Positions 36,349-46,819 of a stretch of 64,000 bases of DNA are shown here, one piece after another. The notes beneath the pieces were generated by a model, which saw only the letters and a list, made by a program, of their open reading frames with translations, was not told the origin of the DNA and searched no databases. Location of the stretch: positions 5,284,001 through 5,348,000 of the forward strand of contig NZ_NETK01000001.1 of assembly GCF_002343915.1 (NCBI RefSeq), given 5' to 3'. The DNA is from Nannocystis exedens. GTDB taxonomy: Bacteria > Myxococcota_A > Polyangia > Nannocystales > Nannocystaceae. Positions within the stretch are counted from its first letter, which is position 1. Every line of letters begins with the position of its first letter. The translations under genes were made by a program, and so were the position numbers.

Positions 36349-37059
36349 TCAGTCCTCGTCGCCGACCGCGAACACCGCGACCCGCGCGGGATGGATCAGC
36401 GCGACCCCGTACTCGAAGGTGTTGCCCGCCAGCTCGCCGTCGGGACGCAGCAGGCGCGCGTCCGCGGGCGCGAGCGCGACGAATGCCCGCACGAACGACC
36501 GCGCCTCCTCGTCGCTCAGGCGAGCTGTCCCGTAGGCCATGTGCCGCGCGGCGCAGCGGGCCAGGTCGCGCAGCACCTGCTCGCGCGTCTCCTCGTGCCA
36601 GCCGCGCGCGGGCAGGTGGAGGTCGGCGCACACGGCGGCCGCGTCGGCGAGCTCGGCCGGGTCGCGCCCGTCCGGCCGCGGCACGAAGGCGGCCAGCCGA
36701 CTGATCGCCCGACGCGGCCGCGGGCATACGCTCTGCGCCGCGCCGTCGTCCGCGAGCAGACCGAGCCGCTCCATGGCGAGCGCGCGACGCTCGTGAAACC
36801 GCGGCATCGGCAGCGCCGCGTCGGCCCCGAGCTGCGCGACGAGGCCGGCGATGTCCGCGTCGACGCGCGCGATCGGTTCGCCGAGCCGCGCGAGGCGCTC
36901 GCGCAGCCGCCGGGCCCGCCTCAGCCGCTCGGGCAGCAGCAGCCGCGCCGCGCGAGCCGGGTCGCCCGCCGCGACGGACAGCGCCCACAACGCGGCCAGC
37001 GAGCGGACCCGGTCGATCATCGCCAGCGCGGCGATGTGCGCGCGGAGAGAGCGATCCAC
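36349..37059 (-). CDS. Hypothetical Ala/Arg-rich protein
   Basis: 236 residues from GTG 37059; ATG at 37020 (MIDRVRSLAALW) is an alternative. Mostly helical, with no signal peptide and no recognised domain. The C-terminal part (HMAYGTARLSDEEARSFVRAF, AGNTFEYGVALIHPARVAVF) looks like a folded domain. It is divergent from the P450 gene with about 180 bp between them and could be a neighbour of unrelated function. Confidence 0.55.
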   Translation of the reverse strand: MDRSLRAHIAALAMIDRVRSLAALWALSVAAGDPARAARLLLPERLRRARRLRERLARLGEPIARVDADIAGLVAQLGADAALPMPRFHERRALAMERLGLLADDGAAQSVCPRPRRAISRLAAFVPRPDGRDPAELADAAAVCADLHLPARGWHEETREQVLRDLARCAARHMAYGTARLSDEEARSFVRAFVALAPADARLLRPDGELAGNTFEYGVALIHPARVAVFAVGDED

Positions 37060-37239
37060 GACCGCGCCGCAGTATCCCGCCGCCGCGCGTCGGGCACAAG
37101 CGGGCGCGGGCGAGCGAGGCGGTGAAGACCGCCTCGCGGGGCCGTCTCGCGGACGAATCCACCGAGCGCCGCATCGGCGGACCGCGCAGGTCCGCGCGTT
37201 CCCTCGATGCATCGCCCGAGGGTAGCCTGCACCAAGGCC

Positions 37240-38484
37240 ATGAATCTCAGCACGACCTTCGATCCAATGGCGCCGGATCAGACCGACGATCCGTATCCCC
37301 TGTACGCGCGGGCGCGCCGCGAGCAGCCCGTGTTCTTCGCCGAGAGCCTGGGCGCGTGGGTCGTGACCCGCTACGCCGACATCGCCGCGGTCGCCCGCGA
37401 CACCGAGCGGTTCTCCTCGGCCGGCGCGCTCGAGTCCTCGGCGGTGTTCCCGGACGAGGTGACGGCCATCCTGCGGACCGGCTATCTGGAATTCCAGTCG
37501 CTGGTCCAGAGCGACCCGCCCGACCACACGCGCGTGCGCAACGTCTTCAACAAGGCCCTCTCGCCGCAGCGGGTCGCGGCGTTGGAGCCGAAGGTCCGCG
37601 CGATCGCCGACGAGCTGATCGACGGGTTCGTGCATGACGGCGAGGTCGACTTGATCGAGCGCTTCGCGTTCCCGCTGCCCGGCGCGGTGATCGGCGAGCT
37701 GCTCGGGGTCCCGCGGTCCGACCTGCCGCGGCTCAAGCGCGGTTCGAACGCGAAGCAGATCCTGCTCGCGGGCGCCGCCCCGCCGGCGCTGCTGGCCGAA
37801 TGCGCCCGCGAGTTCGTGGACCTGCAGCGCTACTTCGGCGCGCACATCGAGGCCCGGGTCGACGAGCCGCGCGGCGACCTGCTGACCCTGCTCGCGCCGA
37901 GCGACATCGGCGGCACGGCGCCGCTGACGATGCAGGAGGCGGTGTGCAACGCGATCGACCTGCTCGCCGCGGGCCACGAGACGACCACCGACATGATCGG
38001 CAACGGCATGACGCTGCTCATGGCCCACCCCGAGCAGCTCGCGGCCCTCCGCGCCGACCCGTCGCTCGTCCCCGACGCGGTCGACGAGATCTTGCGCATG
38101 GAGGCGCCCGTCCGCGGGCTGTTTCGCCGCGTGGCCGTCGACACCACCCTCGCGGGCGTCGCGCTGCCGGCCGGCGCGCGGCTGTTCCTGCTGTACGGCT
38201 CGGCGAACCGCGACGAGCAGGCGTACCCCGACCCCGACGTGTTCGACATCCGCCGCCGCCCCGCGACCCCGCACCTCGCGTTCTCGAAGGGCATTCATTT
38301 CTGCGTCGGCAACGCGCTCGCGCGCCTCGAGGGCCGCGTCGCGTTCGAACGCCTGCTCGCGCGCCTCCCCGGCGTCCGCCTCCACCCGACCCGGCCGGCC
38401 GAGCGCCGCGCGTTCATCATCCTGCGAGGATACGAGCGCCTGCCGCTCGCGTGGGACGCGGCGCCCCGCGAGACGAACGCGTGA
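37240..38484 (+). CDS. Cytochrome P450
   Basis: 414 residues, soluble bacterial type. It has the I-helix AAGHETTTD, the K-helix E-x-x-R (EILRMEAP), the meander region with DPDVFDIRR, and the heme-binding loop FSKGIHFCVGNALAR with Cys355 as axial ligand. The usual FGxGxHxCxG is slightly altered (Ser-Lys for Gly-x). It would oxidise a hydrophobic compound with an external ferredoxin/reductase; none is adjacent. A possible partner is the terpenoid pair at 23.7-27.1 kb, but 10 kb lie between them. Confidence 0.93.
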   Translation: MNLSTTFDPMAPDQTDDPYPLYARARREQPVFFAESLGAWVVTRYADIAAVARDTERFSSAGALESSAVFPDEVTAILRTGYLEFQSLVQSDPPDHTRVRNVFNKALSPQRVAALEPKVRAIADELIDGFVHDGEVDLIERFAFPLPGAVIGELLGVPRSDLPRLKRGSNAKQILLAGAAPPALLAECAREFVDLQRYFGAHIEARVDEPRGDLLTLLAPSDIGGTAPLTMQEAVCNAIDLLAAGHETTTDMIGNGMTLLMAHPEQLAALRADPSLVPDAVDEILRMEAPVRGLFRRVAVDTTLAGVALPAGARLFLLYGSANRDEQAYPDPDVFDIRRRPATPHLAFSKGIHFCVGNALARLEGRVAFERLLARLPGVRLHPTRPAERRAFIILRGYERLPLAWDAAPRETNA

Positions 38485-38625
38485 ACGCGCGGCCCGCCGG
38501 CGGCGAATCGTATCCGGCCGCCCAGAGCGATCGTCGACCCTGGCCTCACGTCGAGCGAGTCGGCGTGCGCGTCGACGACGTCCGCGAGCCGTCGAATGGG
38601 TGGAGCCGACGATCGTCGGGCGGGC

Positions 38626-39258
38626 TCACACATCGAATTGCTGCGCGCATTTGCGTCGAATCGCCGCAAGTGCCCTCGCGCACCAGGTCTCGTAGTCCGG
38701 GTCGAGCGTGTACAGGTAGTACGTACACGTGATCGAGTCGAGGGGGGCCCGCCGCGCTGCGGGCGTCCGGGTCCACTGCGCCAGGCACTTGCCCCACGCC
38801 CGTTGCGTCCACGAGCCGATCGCGCCGCCCGGGAACTCGATCCAGTGGTCGTTGGCGAAGTCGGTGCCACCGAGCAGCAGCGACGTCTCGGACAGGAACG
38901 CGAACAGCGGCGCGTCCGGCGTATCGTCGTCGTCGCCGTCGCGATAAAGTGGCGCCCGCAAGCGCTCGAACGCCGCGATCTCGGCGTCCCAGGTCGCCGG
39001 ATCGATCGAACGCCCGTGGGCACAGGGATGCCGGGCCATCAACGCTCGGAGCTCGCGCAGCGTCGGCCGCGGAGTCCGGACCGGCACCCAGACTTGCGCG
39101 AGGGAGCCGACCGTCTCCTCGTGGAAGATCCGGACGCCGTGACGGTTCTCCGCCGCCACGAGCGCCTCCACCGCCGCGTCGATCCCAGCGCCATCCTCAC
39201 CGCTCGCCAGCACCGCCCGAACGAACGGCGCCGACGTGTCGAGCAGGGTCTCGCGCAT
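38626..39258 (-). CDS. Hypothetical protein
   Basis: 210 residues from ATG 39258 (GTG at 39276 possible). Globular, with no signal or membrane segment. It has a Trp/Tyr-rich C-terminal region (TDFANDHWIEFPGGAIGSWTQRAWGKCLAQW and TYYLYTLDPDYETWCARAL) reminiscent of small enzyme-like or immunity-type proteins, but not assignable. It is convergent with the P450 gene. Confidence 0.6.
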   Translation of the reverse strand: MRETLLDTSAPFVRAVLASGEDGAGIDAAVEALVAAENRHGVRIFHEETVGSLAQVWVPVRTPRPTLRELRALMARHPCAHGRSIDPATWDAEIAAFERLRAPLYRDGDDDDTPDAPLFAFLSETSLLLGGTDFANDHWIEFPGGAIGSWTQRAWGKCLAQWTRTPAARRAPLDSITCTYYLYTLDPDYETWCARALAAIRRKCAQQFDV

Positions 39259-39423
39259 CGCCCCGGAGCTTACCACCGCCGCCCGATCTCGCGGCGCCGC
39301 GACAGGGCGTGGAGAGGATGGACGGTCGGCAAGTCACTGTCACGGTGAGTCCGACGCCCGGCCGTACCGTGATCGACGAACAGCCTCTCGATCGTCTCGT
39401 CCTGTCGGCTTACGCGGAACCAG

Positions 39424-39450
39424 GCAGGACATGTCGTGGCGGACATGTCC
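39424..39450. repeat. Palindromic elements beside the kinase stop
   Basis: GGACATGTC-GTGGC-GGACATGTCC: overlapping half-sites directly downstream of the kinase stop codon (the gene ends at 39453 on the - strand). A terminator role is possible. Confidence 0.55.
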
Positions 39451-39452
39451 GA

Positions 39453-41270
<1,818 letters not shown>

Positions 41271-42002
41271 CGCCCTGGATGCTATCAGACCGGCGCGGCT
41301 GGCTCGCGCTCGCATGGCGGCGCAGGAGGCCGAGGGAGCGCTCGCGCGGATCTCCGCAGGCAGGTCGACGATCGCCCGGCCGAGAAGCTCGGCTCGTTCG
41401 GGGGCGGCGTCGCGGCGAAGCCCATGTCGACAGGGCCGCCGACGGGTTCATGGTCCGGCTTCGTGCTTTCGTGCCGCCGGTCGCCATCTGTCGTCGCGCA
41501 GGCGCTCCAGCGGATTTCGCGAGCCGTCCTGACCGGTGCGCCCGGGGTTCGGGGCAGCCCTCCGATCCGGCTCTGCCGCAGGGGCGTGAGCTGGCGGCAG
41601 CGCCGCTCCGTTCGCAATCGTGGCGCTGCGGACATGCGGGCCGCTTCGGAAGCGGCGAGGCGCAGTCGGAGATTGCGAAGCGCCTCCCTTGCCTCCGCAA
41701 TGCGCCAAGCTCCGCGAAGTGCCCCACCGGCTGCGCCGTCTGCCCCCGGTGCAGCGCTCATGCTCCGCCCTTCGCAAGGGTCATTCGGAGGGCGGCGCCA
41801 CGTTTTGCCCCACGAAGCGCCGCGCTCGGCTCCGCGCGAGGCGCTCGTCGCTGACTTCATACGGGGCCGAGAATTCGAAGACGTGACCCATCGAGCAGGT
41901 CACGCCGACCATGACGCAAGCAGGACATGTCCCATCGGACACGTCACTCCGGGCCCGCGCGGACCGAGACGACAGGGACATGTCCCATCGGACACGTCAC
42001 TC
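41271..42002. other. Gene-free stretch with inverted repeats
   Basis: No convincing gene. It has CTGCCGC/GCGGCAG arms near 41570-41600. At 41655-41690 about 25 bases (GAGGCGCAGTCGG then AGATTGCGAAGCGCC) resemble the end of the 257-bp repeat. CGTGACC/GGTCACG arms lie at 41882-41904. A 53-bp tandem pair ends at 42002. Confidence 0.45.
41923..42002. repeat. 53-bp tandem pair containing palindromic elements
   Basis: GGACATGTCCCATCGGACACG followed by TCACTC occurs at 41923 and again at 41976, just after the stop of the ABC gene at 42003. Each holds a perfect TGTCC-CATC-GGACA core (41928-41941 and 41981-41994). Confidence 0.7.
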
Positions 42003-44132
42003 TCACGGGTGCGCGATCACGAGGACCGCCCGCGCGCGGTTCAGCACGCAGCGCAGCGCCTGCTGCAGCGTCGCCGGGTCGAGCGCGGCGAAGCTCTCGT
42101 CGAGGACCACCAGGTCGACGCCCTGCAGCAGGGCGCGGGCGATGAACAGCCGGCTGCGCTCGCCGTGCGACAGCTGCCAGCCGGTCTCTCCGACCATCTG
42201 CTGCAGGCCGCTGGGCATGCGCTCCAGCAGGTCGCCGAGGCCGAGCTCGCGGCAGACCGCTTCGGCCTCGGCGAGCTGGGCCCGGGTCGGCGGCCAGCCG
42301 CGGCCCATCAGCAGGTTGAAGGCCAGCGGCGCGGTGACGACGTGGTTCTCGTGGAACTGCGGGGCGGCGGCGACGCGGCGGCGCCAGCCGACCAGGCCGA
42401 GGGTGGGGCGGTCGAGGCCGGCGAGCAGGACCAGGCCGCTCGTGGGCTCGCGCAGGCCGGCCACCAGCGCGCCCAGGGTCGACTTGCCGCCGCCGGAGCC
42501 GCCCTCGAGCAGGAGGCGGTCGCCGGCGGCGATCGCCAGGTCGACGTCGCGCAGCACCGGCCGCTCGCGCCCGGGGTAGCGGAAGCCGAGGCCGCGGGCC
42601 ACGACGATCGGCTGTCCTTCGGGTACTGGCGGAAAGGCCAGCATGAGGCCGTGGGCGCCGGCGTCGGCCGACTCGGCGGCGCGCAGCATCGGCAGCGCCT
42701 GGCGCACCGCGACGCCGCAGCCGAGCAGCGCGGTGGCGCCGACGACGAAGGTCGAGAGGCCCCGCTGGGCCAGCAGGACCCCGCCGATGGCGGCGGCGAC
42801 GGTCGCCGCCGGGGCCGTGCTGCCGACGAACGCGGGCAGCAGGGCGGCGAGGCCGAGCACCAGCCAGCCCCGCGGCAGCAGGGCGACCAGCAGCGACTCG
42901 CTGCGATTGAGCCGGGCCTCGTCGGCGAGCACGCGGACCAGGCGGGCGTCGTCGTCGTCGTGCCAGCGCTCGGGCGGCTCCTGGGCGAGGCGGGTGCGGT
43001 GGCCGACCATGGCCTCGACGAGGTGGTGGGTCAGCTCGGCGCGCGTGTCGGTCCAGGCCGCGAGGTGGCGGCCGGTGCGGCGCACGAGGACGACGCCGAG
43101 CGCGGCCCAGCCGGCCAGCAGCGCGAGGTGCAGCCCGGGCGCGGGGCCGAGCGCGAGGATCGGCACGGCCGCGGCGAACTCGAGCGCGGCGACCAGCGAG
43201 ACCAGGCCGCCGCGCAGGCCGAGCGACTCGACGGCGGCGGTCTCGAGCACGCGCCCGAGCAGCAGGCCCGCGCCCTCGCGCCGCGTCAGGTCGCCGGGCA
43301 GCGCCAGCGCGCCGACGAGCAGCCGCCGCTTGAGCAGCGCGCCGGCCCGCTGGAGGATGTCGCCGGCGACCGCCGCCTGGCCCATACGACATGGCACGAC
43401 GGTCAGGAGCAGGAGCAGCCACGCCTGCGACCAGCCGGCGTCGGTGCGGCCGGCGAACACGAGGTCGCCGATCAGCGCCCAGGCGGCGATCGTCAGCGCG
43501 AGTTCGGCGGCGTGCAGGCCGGCGAGCGCGGCGGTGCGGCGGACGAGGCCCTCGGCGCGCAGGAGGCGGAGCAGCGGGGCCGCCGGCGAGGGCCGCAGCA
43601 CGAAGGCCCGACCGACCCGCAGGACGCCGAGCCGCTCGCGCAGCAGCAGCTCGACGGCGCGCTCGCGCCGGGCTCCCCCGTTCTTCAAACCTGTCCGATC
43701 GACCAGGGCTTCGGCGCGGCCGCGCAGGGGCGCGAGGACGGGCTCGCAGACGAGTCGGCGCACGTCCGCGGCGGCGACGCGGCGCGGGCGGAGGTCGGGG
43801 GCGACGACGACGAGGTCGCGCCGACCGCCGCGCAGCAGGAGCAGCAGGCTGCGCCCGCCGGGGCCCACGCGCAGCACCGCCGGCGCGGCCGCTCGCAGCA
43901 GGTCGTCGATGCCGGCGATGTCGGTGTCGACGGCCTCGGCCTCGAGCCCCAGCCCCGCGGCCGCGCCCGCAAGCCAGCGCTCGATCGCGGCGTCGTCCGG
44001 GTCGGCGAGCGCGGCCGGCCCCGGGGCGCCGAGCTCGCGCAAACTCGGCTGCAGGCCGGCCTGCACCGCGAGCGCGGTGAGGGCCTCGCCCGCGCGCTCC
44101 AGCGGCCAGCCGAGCGCGAGCAGGTCTAGCAC
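42003..44132 (-). CDS. ABC exporter, second subunit of peptide-export system
   Basis: 709 residues from GTG 44132, overlapping the end of the upstream gene. The soluble N-terminal ~190 residues include a degenerate peptidase-like region (LRVGPGGRSLLLLLRGGRRDLVVVAPD). A six-helix exporter domain follows, then an intact nucleotide-binding domain: Walker A GGSGGGKST, signature LSHGE, Walker B VVLDES, H-loop VIAHP. This matches the second ABC protein of NHLM-type bacteriocin export systems by position and layout. It probably forms a heterodimer with the C39 transporter. It is the last gene of a three-gene operon. Confidence 0.85.
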   Translation of the reverse strand: MLDLLALGWPLERAGEALTALAVQAGLQPSLRELGAPGPAALADPDDAAIERWLAGAAAGLGLEAEAVDTDIAGIDDLLRAAAPAVLRVGPGGRSLLLLLRGGRRDLVVVAPDLRPRRVAAADVRRLVCEPVLAPLRGRAEALVDRTGLKNGGARRERAVELLLRERLGVLRVGRAFVLRPSPAAPLLRLLRAEGLVRRTAALAGLHAAELALTIAAWALIGDLVFAGRTDAGWSQAWLLLLLTVVPCRMGQAAVAGDILQRAGALLKRRLLVGALALPGDLTRREGAGLLLGRVLETAAVESLGLRGGLVSLVAALEFAAAVPILALGPAPGLHLALLAGWAALGVVLVRRTGRHLAAWTDTRAELTHHLVEAMVGHRTRLAQEPPERWHDDDDARLVRVLADEARLNRSESLLVALLPRGWLVLGLAALLPAFVGSTAPAATVAAAIGGVLLAQRGLSTFVVGATALLGCGVAVRQALPMLRAAESADAGAHGLMLAFPPVPEGQPIVVARGLGFRYPGRERPVLRDVDLAIAAGDRLLLEGGSGGGKSTLGALVAGLREPTSGLVLLAGLDRPTLGLVGWRRRVAAAPQFHENHVVTAPLAFNLLMGRGWPPTRAQLAEAEAVCRELGLGDLLERMPSGLQQMVGETGWQLSHGERSRLFIARALLQGVDLVVLDESFAALDPATLQQALRCVLNRARAVLVIAHP

Positions 44133-46819
44133 GAAGCCTCCGGGTGAGGCGATGTCCCGAGCCGGCCGCCGTCCACGCGGAGCTTGCGCCAGCGCGGGTC
44201 GCTCCAGCCGTCGGCGCGCAGCTCGGTCTCGGCGCGCAGCAGGGCGGCGAAGCGCGAGTCTGGCCGATCGACCAGGTCCTTTGGAACACCCTCCTCGACC
44301 AGGCGGCCGCCGTCGATCACCAGCACGCGGTCGAAGCCGAGGGCGGCCGCGATGTCGTGGGTGACGCACAGCAATGTGCTGCCGCGCCAGCGCTCGCGGG
44401 CGCGGGCCAGCAGGGCCGCGCGGGCGTGGCGGTCGAGGCCGCGGAACGGCTCGTCGAGGAGGACGAGGCGCGGATCGTCGCGCAGGAGGGCGCGGCCGAG
44501 GCGGACGCGCTGGCCCTCGCCGCCGGACACGAGGCCGCCGCCCTCGCCGAGGATCGACTGCAGGCCGTCGGGCAGGCGCTCGAGCACGGGGCCGAGGTCG
44601 GCGAGCTCGAGCGCCTGCGGCAGGCGGTGGTGCTGGGCCTCGCTGCCGTAGTGCAGGTTGTGCAGGAGGGACTGGTTCCACAGCTGCACGGCCGGGTCGA
44701 CCCACGCGGTGACGCGGCGCAGCGCGGCCAGGGCGGGCTCGTCGAGGCTCCGGCCGTCGACCGCGAGGTGGCCGCTCGCGGGGCGGTGCCAGCCGAGCAG
44801 GAGGCCGAGCAGGCTCGACTTGCCGGCCCCCGAGGCGCCGACCACCGCGACGTGCTCGCCGGGGCCGATCTGCAGGTCCAGCTCCTGCAAGATCGGGTGG
44901 CCGCCGGCGACCGCGCTGACCTGCTCGAACGAGAGCGCGACGCCGCCGCTGCCGGACCACGGCTCGGCGCGCATGACCGGCTCGGGGCCGTCGGGCGCCG
45001 TGTGCAGCGGCTCGAGCAGGCGCAGCGCGGCGGCCCGCAGGGCCGGGATCTCGAACGCCGCGGCGGCCACGTGGTCCCCTATCGCCGGCAGCGACAGCGC
45101 CCAGTAGAGCAGCAGCAGCGCGCCGGCCGGCTCGGGGTGGCGGGTGACGTAGGTGTCCCAGAGGACAGCCGCGAGGAGCATCCCCAGCGCGGCGCTGAGG
45201 CCGACGGCGACCACCTGCACGCGGAACAGCGACCGCTGGGCGCGGGACCACTCGACCAGCAGGGCCTCGTGCTCGCGCAGCAGCGAGCGCTCGGCGGCGT
45301 GGGTGCGGATCGCGGTGAGGCCGAGCAGGGCGTCGAGGTAGAAGCGGCCGAGCGCGCCGCCGTGGCTGCGCACCTTGAGGTCGCGCTCGGTCATCACCGG
45401 CTGCAGCGCCAGCGGCAGCGCCAGCACGACGACGGCGGTCAGGACGATCCACGGCGCGCCGCCCGGGTCGAGCCAGATCAGCGCGAGCGCGGTGAACACC
45501 AGCTCGAAGCCGCCGCGCACCAGACGGGCTGCGACATCGGGCAGGTGCCGAAGCACATGTCCTCGGTGACACCTCTCGGCCATGTCGGAGATCGGCCGGC
45601 TGGCGAGGTAGCGGTCGCCGAGGCGCGGGATCTGGGTCAGGAAGGCGACGCGCAGGCGGGCGCCGAGGCGGCGGCCGACCCGGCGCACGCCGGCGGCCAG
45701 CGGGAGCTCGAGCGCGAGGACGGCGACGAAGAAGGCGAGGATCGCCGCGGCCGCGCCGAGCCGCTGCTCGCCGACGCCGATCCGCTCGCCGACGTCGAGC
45801 AGCGCGCGCAGCACCAGGGCCTCGGCGACGACCACGGCGGCGGCGGTGACGAGGCCGACGGCGAGGACGGCCGGGAGCGCGAGGCCGTCGGCGCGGACCA
45901 GCGCGAACAGCTGACGCAGCGGCGAGATCTGCGGCTCCGTCAGGGCTGCGACGAGATCGGGTGAGAGTGTACTTTGGGACAGGTCGGCGCGGTGCAAGGC
46001 CGGCGCGTCGGCCCGCACGCCGCGGACCCGCACCAGCACCGCGCCGCGCAGCAGGGCGGTGTCGTCGTCCGGGCCCGGCGCGGCGGTGAAGAACTGCTCG
46101 GGCAGGACGGCGTGCAGCGCGTCGCCGGTGAGGCCCTCGCTGGCCGCGAGCAGGCCGGCGACGAAGCGCTCGGCCTCGCCGCCGCGCGCGAGGGCGCGGG
46201 CGCGGGCGAGCGACTCGGCCAGGCGGACGGCGGCGTCGAGGCGGGCGAGCCCGAGGATGCCGGGGTCGGCGGCCCCGGCGGCGAGCCAGGCGTCGACGCG
46301 GGCGCGGGCGAGCTTCAGCGCGCGGGCGCGGCGGCGCAGCGGGCCGGTGAACTCGTCGCCGCCGAGCCACTCGCGCAGGTCCTCGCGCGGGACCGGCATG
46401 CGGTGGACGAACAGCTCGCGTTGCAGCGCTTCGCGCGATACGAAGCGGCGGCCGACGGCGGGGTCCATGAGCTGGACCAGGCCGGCGACGCACGACCACA
46501 CGACGACGAAGTGGGTCAGGCCGCCGGGCGAGAGCACGACCGCGATCGCCGGCAGGGCCGCGGCCTCGGCGGTGAAGACGTGGTCCGGCGGGCACATGAT
46601 CTGCTCGGCCTCGAGGCCGAGCTGGACCGCGACGTCCTCCATGGTGTCGATCGAGGTGCCGTCGACGTCGGTCTGGCAGGCCTCGCGCAGGCGGCCGTAG
46701 CTGACCGAAAGGCCATGGCTCTCGAGCAAGCACTTGAGCGTGGCCGGGCCGCAGTCCATCGCCGAGCTCTGGATGACCTCGGCGACCAGACGGCGGCGGC
46801 GCGGCGGCGAGGCGGTCAT
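44126..46819 (-). CDS. Peptidase-containing ABC transporter (C39-type)
   Basis: 897 residues. The N-terminal C39 protease domain has the complete set Gln17, Cys23 (MDCGPATLKCL), His103 (GLTHFVVVW) and Asp119 (LMDPAVGRR), so it should cleave leader peptides, usually after Gly-Gly, while exporting the core. An extra ~200-residue linker separates it from a six-helix membrane domain. The nucleotide-binding domain is intact (GASGAGKSS, VSGGEGQ, VLLDEP). It overlaps the HlyD stop by ATGA. No precursor peptide with a double-Gly leader is visible nearby, so the cargo is encoded elsewhere or is unusual. Confidence 0.9.
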   Translation of the reverse strand: MTASPPRRRRLVAEVIQSSAMDCGPATLKCLLESHGLSVSYGRLREACQTDVDGTSIDTMEDVAVQLGLEAEQIMCPPDHVFTAEAAALPAIAVVLSPGGLTHFVVVWSCVAGLVQLMDPAVGRRFVSREALQRELFVHRMPVPREDLREWLGGDEFTGPLRRRARALKLARARVDAWLAAGAADPGILGLARLDAAVRLAESLARARALARGGEAERFVAGLLAASEGLTGDALHAVLPEQFFTAAPGPDDDTALLRGAVLVRVRGVRADAPALHRADLSQSTLSPDLVAALTEPQISPLRQLFALVRADGLALPAVLAVGLVTAAAVVVAEALVLRALLDVGERIGVGEQRLGAAAAILAFFVAVLALELPLAAGVRRVGRRLGARLRVAFLTQIPRLGDRYLASRPISDMAERCHRGHVLRHLPDVAARLVRGGFELVFTALALIWLDPGGAPWIVLTAVVVLALPLALQPVMTERDLKVRSHGGALGRFYLDALLGLTAIRTHAAERSLLREHEALLVEWSRAQRSLFRVQVVAVGLSAALGMLLAAVLWDTYVTRHPEPAGALLLLYWALSLPAIGDHVAAAAFEIPALRAAALRLLEPLHTAPDGPEPVMRAEPWSGSGGVALSFEQVSAVAGGHPILQELDLQIGPGEHVAVVGASGAGKSSLLGLLLGWHRPASGHLAVDGRSLDEPALAALRRVTAWVDPAVQLWNQSLLHNLHYGSEAQHHRLPQALELADLGPVLERLPDGLQSILGEGGGLVSGGEGQRVRLGRALLRDDPRLVLLDEPFRGLDRHARAALLARARERWRGSTLLCVTHDIAAALGFDRVLVIDGGRLVEEGVPKDLVDRPDSRFAALLRAETELRADGWSDPRWRKLRVDGGRLGTSPHPEASC

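Noticed and set aside
41570..41880. A full third copy of the 257-bp repeat
   Set aside because: Only about 25 bases at its end (GAGGCGCAGTCGG onward) match, and the hairpin and middle part are absent, so it is noted only as a possible partial copy.
45553..45572. ATGTCC-TCGG-TGACAC in the C39-ABC gene as a certain insertion
   Set aside because: The peptide (DMAERCHRGHVLRHLP) lies where such transporters have a similar natural helix, and the arms have two mismatches.
42003..46733. Reading the - strand as one protein of 1576 residues
   Set aside because: Upstream of GTG 44132 this frame overlaps the C39-ABC gene out of phase and has low-complexity Arg/Pro composition. The domain content begins only after 44132.
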